From contig JAJFKO010000038.1 of the NCBI GenBank assembly GCA_021773175.1, forward strand, positions 1 to 64,000: a stretch of DNA of 64,000 nucleotides, read 5' to 3'. The DNA comes from Gammaproteobacteria bacterium (GTDB taxonomy: Bacteria > Pseudomonadota > Gammaproteobacteria > JAJFKO01). Position numbers and translations under genes: made by a program. How positions within the stretch are numbered: position 1 is the stretch's first letter; every line of letters begins with the position of its first letter. This document shows positions 8,308 through 16,892 of this stretch, piece by piece. The notes beneath the pieces were generated by a model that saw only the letters and a list, made by a program, of their open reading frames with translations, was not told the origin of the DNA and did not search any database.

Positions 8308-10515
8308 TTATTGTGGAGTATAAAATTCAGCATCAAATCGTACCTTACCGGTACTGACATCATATAAAGCGCCAATCAATCCAACATCATTAGCATCGAT
8401 CATATCTTTCAATATTGGACTATGTTGACAAAGTCCTTCTTTAGATAGCTCTATATTGTTTTTTGCGACATTATTAACAAATTGTTCATTATTGCTGGTG
8501 CGATCTGTTTGCGTTTCTTTTTCTGCGGCAATTGCAGGTTCAATTTTTTTGACTAACTGTGTGAGATGGCCTAGTTGTACCGAGTCGCAAGCTGCCTTAA
8601 TCGCGCCACAACTACTGTGACCTAATACCATAATTAATTTAGCACCGGCAACTTTACAAGCAAATTCAACACTTGCTAAGATATCATCATTTATAATATT
8701 ACCAGCAACACGCACACAAAAAACGTCACCAACGGCAACATCAAAAACTAATTCAACCGGTACGCGTGAATCAATACAGCCAATAATAACCGCAAGCGGG
8801 TGTTGGCATTCCGATGTTGCTGAAATGAGCTTTTGGAAATCACGAGAGATAAATCTATTCTGTAAGAAACGCTGGTTGCCTTCTTTTAGAAGGTCTAAAA
8901 CTTGATGTTGTGATAGTGTTGTTTGGATTTCATTAGTAGTAACACTGATAAAATCAATATGGTCATGAACATCATAATGCTTTTTGAAGCCTGTTAAATT
9001 CACATTGATATCTTTATCAGGGGCTTGTACATCTTTATAGTCATGGATTAATTCCATAATGTCATAGTCAATGTAATCAGAAAATGTTGCGTCAAAAACA
9101 ACTTTCGAATCTTTGGGGATACAAGCTAATTCTTGAATAAAAGCTGCTTTGCTGAGAAACGAAACTTGTTGCGGTAGAACAACGCGAAGGATGGAACCTT
9201 GTGCATGCTTCTCATCAATAATATCAAAGCAGTTTTTACTATTATAACGCAGGATGAAGAAAATACTGACGATAAGACCAATGATAATTCCAAACAGTAA
9301 GTTTGTTGTAACAATGGCGATAACTGTTACTAAGAAAGGAAAGAAATGTGCGAAGCCTTCTTCATACATTTTTTTAAATAGTGAAACTTTAGTAAGTTTA
9401 TAGCCAGTAAAAATCAAAATGCCAGCGAGTGAGGCTAATGGAATCATATTGAGCCACTCTGGAATGGTTGCAACTGCAATTAAAAGCATTGCTCCATGTA
9501 AGATTGTTGAAAGCTTTGAGCGCGAACCTGCTTGTATGTTTACCGAGCTTCGAACTACAACAGATGTAATGGGAATACCCCCAATTAAACCAGAAAGGGT
9601 ATTACCAATACCCTGAGCAATTAACTCACGGTTACGCGAACAATAACGACGGCGTTTATCAAGTTTTTCTGCAGCTTCTAAATTTAATAAGGTTTCTAAT
9701 GATGCCACGATGGCGATCATTGCGGCATAGAGATAAACATTAGGGTTGGTCCAAATACTAAAGTCTGGAGATTTTAATTGCGAAAAAAATCCTTGAATTG
9801 AATCATTAACGGGTACCGTTACAAGATGAGTTGTATACAACGCTAATTTAGGAAAAAAGGCGAGATAGAGGGCATTAATAACAATGCCTGCAATAACCAC
9901 AATAACAGGACCTGGAATTATCTTTAATAATTTATTTTTAGTAACTTCCCCATAGATCAGCAATGCCAATGAGATCAAAGTGATCAAGGTCGCGCCTTTA
10001 CTAATATGGCTAAAAACATGGGAAATAGGTGTGAAACTTAATTGTTCTTGAGCGACTTTTAATGTCTGATGTAACTCGCCTGCTTGGGCAAAATAACCGA
10101 ATGCTAAAGGAATTTGTTTTAAGATAATTAAAATACCAATAGCTGCTAGCAATCCTTGAATAACATTTGATGGAATATAATCAGCAATAAAGCCGGCACG
10201 AAACATACCAATAATAATTTGAATAATACCAGCAAACATAAGCGCTAACAGAAAGGCTTGGAAACCTCCAAGCTGAGCAATGGCCGTTAGAACAACGGCA
10301 ACCATACCAGCAGCAGGGCCACTGACACTAACATGCGATTGACTTAGTAAACCAACCACAATACCACCAATAACTCCTGCAATAATACCGGAGAAGAGTG
10401 GGGCGCCTGACGCTAGAGCGATTCCTAAACAGAGTGGAATGGCAACAAGGAAAACAACAATACTCGAAACAATGTCATTTTTAACATCAGACACTGCATA
10501 ACTTTTGCTGCTCAT
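8308..10515 (-). CDS. SulP-family anion transporter fused to beta-carbonic anhydrase
   Basis: A 735-residue fusion. Residues 1-425 are a SulP/SLC26-type transporter with about ten to twelve membrane segments (signature VSGPAAGMVAVVLTAIAQLG near residue 64; ETLLNLEAAEKLDKRRR near 275). Residues about 430-535 resemble a degenerate STAS region (VVLPQQVSFLSKAAFIQEL). Residues about 540-735 are a beta-class carbonic anhydrase with zinc ligands and dyad in CIDSRVP and the pair GHSSCGAI. The family suggests bicarbonate uptake coupled to CO2/HCO3- interconversion, at the inner membrane with the anhydrase in the cytoplasm. Such fusions are known in several bacteria; the transported anion here is inferred. 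TAGGAGAG precedes the ATG. Confidence 0.9.
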   Translation of the reverse strand: MSSKSYAVSDVKNDIVSSIVVFLVAIPLCLGIALASGAPLFSGIIAGVIGGIVVGLLSQSHVSVSGPAAGMVAVVLTAIAQLGGFQAFLLALMFAGIIQIIIGMFRAGFIADYIPSNVIQGLLAAIGILIILKQIPLAFGYFAQAGELHQTLKVAQEQLSFTPISHVFSHISKGATLITLISLALLIYGEVTKNKLLKIIPGPVIVVIAGIVINALYLAFFPKLALYTTHLVTVPVNDSIQGFFSQLKSPDFSIWTNPNVYLYAAMIAIVASLETLLNLEAAEKLDKRRRYCSRNRELIAQGIGNTLSGLIGGIPITSVVVRSSVNIQAGSRSKLSTILHGAMLLIAVATIPEWLNMIPLASLAGILIFTGYKLTKVSLFKKMYEEGFAHFFPFLVTVIAIVTTNLLFGIIIGLIVSIFFILRYNSKNCFDIIDEKHAQGSILRVVLPQQVSFLSKAAFIQELACIPKDSKVVFDATFSDYIDYDIMELIHDYKDVQAPDKDINVNLTGFKKHYDVHDHIDFISVTTNEIQTTLSQHQVLDLLKEGNQRFLQNRFISRDFQKLISATSECQHPLAVIIGCIDSRVPVELVFDVAVGDVFCVRVAGNIINDDILASVEFACKVAGAKLIMVLGHSSCGAIKAACDSVQLGHLTQLVKKIEPAIAAEKETQTDRTSNNEQFVNNVAKNNIELSKEGLCQHSPILKDMIDANDVGLIGALYDVSTGKVRFDAEFYTPQ

Positions 10516-10566
10516 TCTACTCTCCTAAAAATTAGCTAATAAAGGGTTAAGCCTTCTTAATGCTCA

Positions 10567-11295
10567 TTATGGTGCTTGTTTAGTCGGTGCAATAACAATC
10601 TCACGAATACAAACGCTCTGTGGTTGCATATAAGCAAACATAATTGAGCGTGCGACATCGCTAGGCTGCAATGCTTCACCCATATCATCACGCCAAGCCT
10701 CATAATCATCTTTAATTTGTTGTGATGACGTATGACCTAATAGTTCGGTACCGACAACACCAGGAGCAATGGTAATACAGCGTACATTGCTACCAGAAAC
10801 TTCTTCGCGAACATTTTCAGTTATGGCATGGACTGCAAATTTTGTACCACAATAAGCGGCATGATTCGGGAAGGTTTTGCGGCCAGCAATAGAACTAACA
10901 TTTATGATGGTTCCGGTTTGGCGCTCTAGCATAGACTGTAACACTGACTGCATGCCATTGAGCAAACCGATGACATTTACATCAAACATTTTTTGCCATT
11001 CTGTGGGGTTTTGATTTTGGACTTGTTCCAATAACATGATGCCAGCATTATTGACTAAACAGCCCGTAGGACCGTATTGATTTTCTGCTTTCTCTAATGC
11101 GGATTTTAGTGCTTCGTGATCAGTAATATCAACTTGCTCACAAATACAGTTTGGTAACTCTAATGCTTGTAAACGATCTAGGCGTCTTGCTAATAATAAT
11201 AAGGGATGGCCAGCTGCCGCAAAGGTTTTTGCTGTTGCAGCGCCGATACCTGAGCTGGCGCCCGTAATGACGATTAATTCTTTTTGTTTAGCCAT
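10567..11295 (-). CDS. Short-chain dehydrogenase/reductase (SDR), NADP-type classical family
   Basis: A 242-residue classical SDR. It has the Rossmann cofactor motif TGASSGIGAA at residues 11-20, NNAG near residue 87, and the catalytic Ser in NVSSIAG with the YxxxK motif YCGTK near residue 150. The ARRLDR segment after the second strand suggests NADP(H) preference. It resembles YdfG-like serine/3-hydroxyacid dehydrogenases, but the substrate cannot be read from the sequence. AGGAAA lies about 9 bases before the start. It sits between the SulP-carbonic anhydrase and the dehydrogenase complex genes on the same strand, with short gaps, so it may be co-transcribed. Confidence 0.85.
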   Translation of the reverse strand: MAKQKELIVITGASSGIGAATAKTFAAAGHPLLLLARRLDRLQALELPNCICEQVDITDHEALKSALEKAENQYGPTGCLVNNAGIMLLEQVQNQNPTEWQKMFDVNVIGLLNGMQSVLQSMLERQTGTIINVSSIAGRKTFPNHAAYCGTKFAVHAITENVREEVSGSNVRCITIAPGVVGTELLGHTSSQQIKDDYEAWRDDMGEALQPSDVARSIMFAYMQPQSVCIREIVIAPTKQAP

Positions 11296-11321
11296 AATCT
11301 ACGTTTCCTACGTTATAATAT

Positions 11322-12803
11322 TTAGTTTTCTTTTTGCAAATCAGTAATCACTGCCGCTAAAAAGCGCGTTGCTTCGCCACCGGTTGCTGCACGATGATCA
11401 AATGTTATTGATAAAGGCATGACACGGTGAATAGCGGGTTTACCTTTTTCTGGGACTACTTCTTCGCGCAAACGACCACAGCCTAAAATAGCAACAGAAG
11501 GCGGTACAATAATTGGATTAGCATATCGACCAGCAAAGACCCCAAAGTTACTTAAGGTAATCGTATTGCCGCGTAATTCTTCTTGTGGAATTGTACGGTC
11601 TTGCACTTGTGTTTTAAAACGATTAACAGTTGCACGAATTTCTTTTGCGTCTAAATTAGCAACATCATTAATGACAGGAACAAACAAGCCTTCTTTGGAA
11701 TCAACAGCTAAACCTAAATTAACTTCATCAAATAGTTTACGGGCATTGGCAGCTCCATCATACCAAGCGTTTAATGCAGGTTCTTCTTTACATGCAAAGA
11801 CAACCGCACGAATGATACGTAGCGTTATATCAGTACCTTTGGGCCAAGCATAAATATCGGCATCATCAAGAATAGTAACGGGTACCACTTCACGATGCGA
11901 CTGTGACATCATAATAGCCATAGTACGGCGTACGCCACGTAATGGTTCAGCGCCAGGGATACTAGGTCTTGTTGCCACAGGACTGGCTACAGGGATATTT
12001 ACAGCTGCGCCACCTTGGCCAAGATGTTTTTTAACATCATCAACACTAATGCTGCCATGCGGTCCACTGCCGGTAACCGTACTTAAATCGATTCCCGATT
12101 TTTTGGCAAGAATGCGGGCTGCAGGAACAGCTTTAATTTTATTACCGCTAACTTTCATTGGCTTAATACCAGTTGCTGATTCGCGTAATACTTCATTACT
12201 GACTTCAATATTACCGACAACAGTGCCGGCATCTTCTGCAACTGGAGCGCCACCTGTGACAACGAATTCAACTAAAGGTGAGCCAGTAATAATGACATCA
12301 CCGGCTTTACCATAAAGCTTGGCGATTTTGCCGCTATGCGGAGAAGGAACTTCAACCACCGCTTTTGCGGTTTCCATTGAAGCTAAAGGTTGATCGGCTT
12401 CAATCTCATCACCTTCTTTAACATGCCATTCATTAATCTCGGCATCCGGTAAACCCTCTCCTAAGTCAGGGAGTAAAAATACGGCATTGCTGCTTATTGC
12501 CATTGGGGTTGCTGCTGTTGTTGCTGCCGTTTTGCCTTCATGATGTGCTTCCATAGCCTGGCTACCATCATCATCTTCAAACTCGATAAGGGGCATATGC
12601 GTTTTAATAATGTCGCCTGTTTTACCATAAAATTTAACAACTTTCCCGCTGCGTGGTGCAGGAACTTCAACAACTGCTTTTGCCGTTTCCATAGACACTA
12701 ACAGCTGATCGGCTTCAACAATATCACCTTCTTTAATATGCCATTCATTAATTTCAGCGTCCGGTAAACCTTCACCTAAGTCAGGTAAATTAAAAGTTTT
12801 CAT
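11322..12803 (-). CDS. pdhC: Dihydrolipoamide acyltransferase E2 of a 2-oxoacid dehydrogenase complex
   Basis: Transfers acyl groups from E1-bound intermediates to CoA via lipoyl arms. The 493 residues hold two closely similar lipoyl domains (about 1-78 and 107-185), each with METAKAVVEVP carrying the lipoylated Lys (K42 in the first). A peripheral subunit-binding domain (AARILAKKSGIDLSTV) lies near residue 230, and the catalytic acyltransferase domain spans about 285-493. The active-site motif reads DHRAATGGEA, so the Asp of the textbook HxxxDG motif is replaced by Thr. I recall this variant from related PDH-type E2 proteins. It starts 3 bases after pdhB. No E3 gene is adjacent. The substrate could be pyruvate or branched-chain 2-oxoacids. 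Confidence 0.9.
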   Translation of the reverse strand: MKTFNLPDLGEGLPDAEINEWHIKEGDIVEADQLLVSMETAKAVVEVPAPRSGKVVKFYGKTGDIIKTHMPLIEFEDDDGSQAMEAHHEGKTAATTAATPMAISSNAVFLLPDLGEGLPDAEINEWHVKEGDEIEADQPLASMETAKAVVEVPSPHSGKIAKLYGKAGDVIITGSPLVEFVVTGGAPVAEDAGTVVGNIEVSNEVLRESATGIKPMKVSGNKIKAVPAARILAKKSGIDLSTVTGSGPHGSISVDDVKKHLGQGGAAVNIPVASPVATRPSIPGAEPLRGVRRTMAIMMSQSHREVVPVTILDDADIYAWPKGTDITLRIIRAVVFACKEEPALNAWYDGAANARKLFDEVNLGLAVDSKEGLFVPVINDVANLDAKEIRATVNRFKTQVQDRTIPQEELRGNTITLSNFGVFAGRYANPIIVPPSVAILGCGRLREEVVPEKGKPAIHRVMPLSITFDHRAATGGEATRFLAAVITDLQKEN

Positions 12804-12806
12804 ATA

Positions 12807-13784
12807 TCAGTACTCCAATGTTTCCATTACGGCTTGTTTAATTCGAGCTTCGCTAGGAATGTAATCATATTCCAGTTTAAAATACGGCATCGTCGTATCA
12901 AAACCGGTAACGCGTTTAACTGGCGCATGTAAATCAAACAAACCTTTCTCGGCAATGTTTGCTGCAATTTCACTGCCGACAGAACAGGTTTTTACGGCTT
13001 CCTGAATAATCACACAGCGACCGGTTTTAGCAATCGATTGTAGAATGGTATCCATATCTAATGGTTTTACCGTTGCAACATCAATAACTTCAACACTCAA
13101 ACCTTCGTTTGTTAATTGATCTGCAACAGCAAGTGTTTCTTTAATCATGGCTCCCCAGGTTACTAAAGTAATGTCATTGCCTTCACGCAAGACAAATGCG
13201 GTATCTAATGGTAAAGCTTCGCCATTATCAGGTACGTCTTGTTTAACATGACGATAAATACGTTTTGGTTCTAGAAACATAACGGGATCTGGATCACGAA
13301 TTGCTGCTAACAATAACCCATAAGCGCGAGCAGGTGATGATGGAATCACAACGCGCAAACCAGGGATATGAGCAAATAGTGCCTCCGTGCTTTCAGAATG
13401 ATGTTCTGGGGCGCGGATGCCTCCACCATAAGGTGCGCGAAATACTGCTGGGCAACTTAAACGTCCACGGGTACGATTACGCATGCGAGCAGCGTGACAA
13501 ACTATTTGGTTAAAACCGGGATAAATGAATCCCATAAATTGAAACTCAGCAACGGGCTTCAAACCTTGAGCGGCCATCCCAACGGTAATTCCTGCAATTA
13601 AATTTTCAGCAAGTGGTGTATCAAAAACACGATCGTCACCAAACTTTGCATGCAAGCCATCGGTTGCACGAAAGACACCGCCGTTTAATGCAATGTCTTC
13701 ACCAAAGACTACGACATTATTATCAGCGCCCATTTCATAGGCAAGGGCTTGGGTGACGGCTTCTACTAAGGTAATTTCTGGCAT
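12807..13784 (-). CDS. pdhB: 2-oxoacid dehydrogenase E1 component, beta subunit
   Basis: Beta subunit of the heterotetrameric thiamine-diphosphate E1 enzyme. It has 325 residues, the normal family length. It begins MPEITLVEAVTQALAYEM and includes GEDIALNGGVFRATDGL near residue 28 and the transketolase central and C-terminal domains (VTWGAMIKETL; EAVKTCSVGSEIAA). AAGGAAA precedes its ATG and pdhA ends 12 bases upstream, so the three genes form one transcription unit in the order pdhA-pdhB-pdhC. E1 with separate alpha and beta subunits is the Bacillus/mitochondrial type, unlike the single-chain AceE of E. coli. The family members for pyruvate and branched-chain 2-oxoacids are hard to separate by sequence alone. 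Confidence 0.92.
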   Translation of the reverse strand: MPEITLVEAVTQALAYEMGADNNVVVFGEDIALNGGVFRATDGLHAKFGDDRVFDTPLAENLIAGITVGMAAQGLKPVAEFQFMGFIYPGFNQIVCHAARMRNRTRGRLSCPAVFRAPYGGGIRAPEHHSESTEALFAHIPGLRVVIPSSPARAYGLLLAAIRDPDPVMFLEPKRIYRHVKQDVPDNGEALPLDTAFVLREGNDITLVTWGAMIKETLAVADQLTNEGLSVEVIDVATVKPLDMDTILQSIAKTGRCVIIQEAVKTCSVGSEIAANIAEKGLFDLHAPVKRVTGFDTTMPYFKLEYDYIPSEARIKQAVMETLEY

Positions 13785-13796
13785 ATCATTTTTTCC

Positions 13797-14870
13797 TTAA
13801 CCTTGACTGACTATTTCATATTGTTCGAGAAGAGCATCCGGTAATGTTTCATACATATGTTCAAACATATCCGTCGCTTTTGGTTTTGGCATATTGAAAT
13901 AACCTTCTAATTCTTCTGCAACATGAGCTTTCATTTCTTCTTGTAGCTTCGTTTCTAAATCATCATTCCATTTATTATTGGCAACGAGATAATTGTGTAT
14001 ACGTTTAATTGGTTCACGTTGCCAAGCTTGGTCGACTTCTTCTTGTGAACGATAGCGTGTTGCATCATCAGCGGTGGTGTGATCATGTAAGCGATAAGTT
14101 ATCGCTTCAATAACATAAGGGCCGTCACCGTTTCGAGCACGATCTAAAGCTTGTTCGACAACTTCATGCATAGCAATAACATCATTCCCATCAACTTGTT
14201 CTGACGGGATTCCAGCAGCAATCGCTTTTTGAGCTAATGTGCCAGCAGCACTTTGTACATGACGCGGCACAGAGATAGCCCATTGGTTGTTACAGACAAT
14301 AAAGACCAAAGGTAACTTCCAGGTACCAGCAACATTCATCGCTTCATAAAAGTCACCTTCTGATGTTGCGCCATCACCACAAACGGCTACGACTACGCGT
14401 TTTTCTTTACGTATTTGAACGGCTTTAGCAGCACCTGCAGCATGTAAGCATTGACTCGCAATTGGCACACACATTGAAAAGTCATGAGGATTCGCAAAAT
14501 TATTACCGCGTTCGTCACCACCCCAGAAATTTAAAATATCTTGAATTTTCATACCACGCTGTAATTGGATACCATATTCACGATAAGCTGGCGCTAAAAT
14601 ATCTTCTTTTTGCATTAGCTCACCAATGACAGTACCAACAGCTTCTTGACCAAGAATTGCAGCATAGGTACCAAGTTTTCCTGTGCGTTGTAAATTAATA
14701 GCTTTCGTATCGAAAGCGCGTAGAAATACCATAAATCTATAGAGTTTAATTAATTTATCAAAATCTTTAGCGATACTTGGTAAATCTTGAGAGGGTTTAC
14801 CAGATTCATCTAAAAATTGAGTATAGGTAATATTAAATTCTGCGACAGTTGATTTAATAACTTCACTCAA
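13797..14870 (-). CDS. pdhA: 2-oxoacid dehydrogenase E1 component, alpha subunit
   Basis: Alpha subunit of E1; binds thiamine diphosphate and decarboxylates the 2-oxoacid. The 357 residues contain the thiamine-binding motif GDGATSEGDFYEAMNVAG, closing with NNQWAIS, at about residues 164-200, plus the phosphorylation-loop-like region YRLHDHTTADD near 260. The start codon is TTG at 14870 (MSEVIKSTV), preceded 8 bases upstream by a strong AAGGAG; no ATG fits as well. Leucine dehydrogenase ends about 40 bases upstream on the same strand. That neighbour makes branched-chain 2-oxoacids a plausible substrate besides pyruvate. Confidence 0.92.
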   Translation of the reverse strand: MSEVIKSTVAEFNITYTQFLDESGKPSQDLPSIAKDFDKLIKLYRFMVFLRAFDTKAINLQRTGKLGTYAAILGQEAVGTVIGELMQKEDILAPAYREYGIQLQRGMKIQDILNFWGGDERGNNFANPHDFSMCVPIASQCLHAAGAAKAVQIRKEKRVVVAVCGDGATSEGDFYEAMNVAGTWKLPLVFIVCNNQWAISVPRHVQSAAGTLAQKAIAAGIPSEQVDGNDVIAMHEVVEQALDRARNGDGPYVIEAITYRLHDHTTADDATRYRSQEEVDQAWQREPIKRIHNYLVANNKWNDDLETKLQEEMKAHVAEELEGYFNMPKPKATDMFEHMYETLPDALLEQYEIVSQG

Positions 14871-14912
14871 GGTTGTTACTCCTTTACGTATATATTTTGT
14901 AAATGCTGTTAA

Positions 14913-15956
14913 TTATTCTGTTGTAGCTTTTGCAATGCGTTCCTGCGCAACAATATCGGTTACGTGCGCGGGTGATGTTTTTTCAGTGTCACTGAGTTGG
15001 AAAATCTCGGTCATGGTATCGTAGATTAATTCAATTTTACTATGTAATTGTTCATAAGTTAGAGACGTAAAACCTACAGCACAGTGCATGACTCCTGCAC
15101 CATTAATCACATAGTCAGGGGCATATAAAATACCACGTTCATATAATTGATCGGCATTGTGATCATGAGCAAGCTGGTTATTTGCAGCACCGGCAATGAT
15201 GTCACAATTTAATTTTGGAATAGTTACATCGTTTAGTATTGCACCCATTGCGCAAGGTGCAAAAACATCACACGCTTGACTGAATATTTCATCATTATTA
15301 ACAGCGGTTGCCCCAAACTCAGCGACACAAGTAGCAACAGCAGCTTGATTAATATCGGTGACGGTTAGTCTTGCGCCAGCAGCATGTAATTCTTTGGCCA
15401 AGTCATAACCGACACTACCAACACCTTGTATGGCAACATGCATACCGTCTAAATTATCACGATGGAATTTATGTTTTACCGCGGCTTGAATACCTCGAAA
15501 CACACCGTGTGCAGTATAAGGAGAGGGGCTACCATTAGAGCGACGCGATGCCACATAACGTGTTTGCGTTGCAATGTTTTCCATGTCATCAATATTGGAA
15601 CCACTATCAACTGCTGTAATGTGGCGTCCGCCAAGATCTTCAACAAAGCGACCAAAGGCTTCAAAATACGCTTTACGATCTGTAATTTTTTCGGGTGCGA
15701 GTAATACGGATTTACCACCGCCTAATTCAAGGTGAGCTAATGCTGCTTTATAGGTCATGCCTTTAGCTAATCGAACCGCATCATAAATGGCATCATCCAT
15801 AGAAGAATAGTGATGTAGTCGACAACCGCCTAATGAGGGGCCGAGCTGAGTACTATGAATGGCGATAATCGCGATCAAATCTAATTTTGGATCAAATTTA
15901 ATATGGAGTTCACCATCATCAAATGTATCAACATATTCTGGTAGTTTTATATTCAT
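14913..15956 (-). CDS. ldh: Leucine (Glu/Leu/Phe/Val family) dehydrogenase
   Basis: NAD-dependent oxidative deamination of leucine, valine or isoleucine to the 2-oxoacid. The protein has about 347 residues from the ATG at 15956 (MNIKLPEYV), which has GAGGG six bases upstream; the TTG at 15962 overlaps that site and is rejected. Catalytic region: GPSLGGCRLHHY near residue 40 and MTYKAALAHLELGGGKSVL near 65-85, with the active-site lysines. The NAD-binding Rossmann fold is at IQGVGSVGYDLAKELH near 177. The length matches bacterial leucine dehydrogenases. It lies upstream of pdhABC in the same direction, so the product may feed directly into that complex. The true substrate could also be phenylalanine or valine. 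Confidence 0.88.
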   Translation of the reverse strand: MNIKLPEYVDTFDDGELHIKFDPKLDLIAIIAIHSTQLGPSLGGCRLHHYSSMDDAIYDAVRLAKGMTYKAALAHLELGGGKSVLLAPEKITDRKAYFEAFGRFVEDLGGRHITAVDSGSNIDDMENIATQTRYVASRRSNGSPSPYTAHGVFRGIQAAVKHKFHRDNLDGMHVAIQGVGSVGYDLAKELHAAGARLTVTDINQAAVATCVAEFGATAVNNDEIFSQACDVFAPCAMGAILNDVTIPKLNCDIIAGAANNQLAHDHNADQLYERGILYAPDYVINGAGVMHCAVGFTSLTYEQLHSKIELIYDTMTEIFQLSDTEKTSPAHVTDIVAQERIAKATTE

Positions 15957-16037
15957 AGACAACCCTCACTTCCGGCAGGATTAATAATCGCCAAAGAGTA
16001 TCAGAAAATGAGAAAAAAGCTATATTTTTTAGTGGCA

Positions 16038-16826
16038 TTAAAGCTCATCACGCTGGCTTGGTTTTACTCTTTGTTTGGCGACATACATACCAACAAGACG
16101 GGCTATTAATATAGCAATATATAGCTGACCGGTGATGGCTTCCATATAGGCAAAGGTTTTGGCAGGTAATGTGATAGGGGTAATGTCACCATAGCCTAAT
16201 GTGGTGTAAGTGACGAAACTATAATAGAGAAAATTTGGCACAAGTTTATCCGGACTATGTATGATTTTTGCGGTGAAATGGAACGAATTAGGCATTAATA
16301 TTTCAAGCATAGTATATAAGAACGCCCAGGCAATACCGAGCAATAAATAAGCACAAATGGCGCCACGAATATAGTCAGCAGTCATGTCTTTGCTACTCAG
16401 AACACGCAATAAAATAATCACAGCAATAAAGAGACAGAATAAACAGAGTAGAGCATATTCAGCAATATTAAGAATTGGATGATTTGGATTTGAGTAAAGA
16501 ATTAGTCGCAACACAAAAATTGCGACAGCAATCACGAAAGCTGCAAAAAAATAACTCAAATGGCGGGTGAAAGAAACATAAATACTGGCTAATAAAATAG
16601 CAAATAATGGAATGTCGACAAAAATGAAACTTATTTCCATATGACCAATGAATGCATCAGTAATAAAAAATGCAACAATAGCGACCAATAGGATAAGGAA
16701 TTTATAGTAGTAGAGAGAAGAATGTTGTTGAGCCATTTTTTGATTTATTATTGTGTTTATTTGTCGTAAGTGTACCACTGTTTTGCATTTAGCAACACCG
16801 AGCCTACGGGTATAGCTTTCTTCCAT
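16038..16826 (-). CDS. Potassium-channel-like membrane protein (ion_trans_2 type)
   Basis: A 262-residue inner-membrane protein with about six hydrophobic segments. The last two bracket a pore loop with the K+ selectivity filter TTLGYGDITP near residue 210, followed by a pore-lining helix (GQLYIAILIARLVGMYVA) and a short basic tail. There is no voltage-sensor arginine series and no RCK/TrkA-N regulatory domain, so it looks like a simple two-pore-helix K+ channel with extra N-terminal helices. The start is uncertain: the first ATG (16826) and the one at 16736 (MAQQHSSLYYYKF) both lack a clear ribosome binding site; the second gives a more natural N-terminus. It is divergent from acnA. Confidence 0.8.
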   Translation of the reverse strand: MEESYTRRLGVAKCKTVVHLRQINTIINQKMAQQHSSLYYYKFLILLVAIVAFFITDAFIGHMEISFIFVDIPLFAILLASIYVSFTRHLSYFFAAFVIAVAIFVLRLILYSNPNHPILNIAEYALLCLFCLFIAVIILLRVLSSKDMTADYIRGAICAYLLLGIAWAFLYTMLEILMPNSFHFTAKIIHSPDKLVPNFLYYSFVTYTTLGYGDITPITLPAKTFAYMEAITGQLYIAILIARLVGMYVAKQRVKPSQRDEL

Positions 16827-16892
16827 ATAGCAATTTTGCTATGCTTGCGCCACAGATTTCCAATCTATTAAAAGAGTATAAGGAGAAGGTTC

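Noticed and set aside
15462-15718. Two opposite 80-codon frames inside leucine dehydrogenase
   Set aside because: Both fall within the conserved dehydrogenase core and have no domain or start site.
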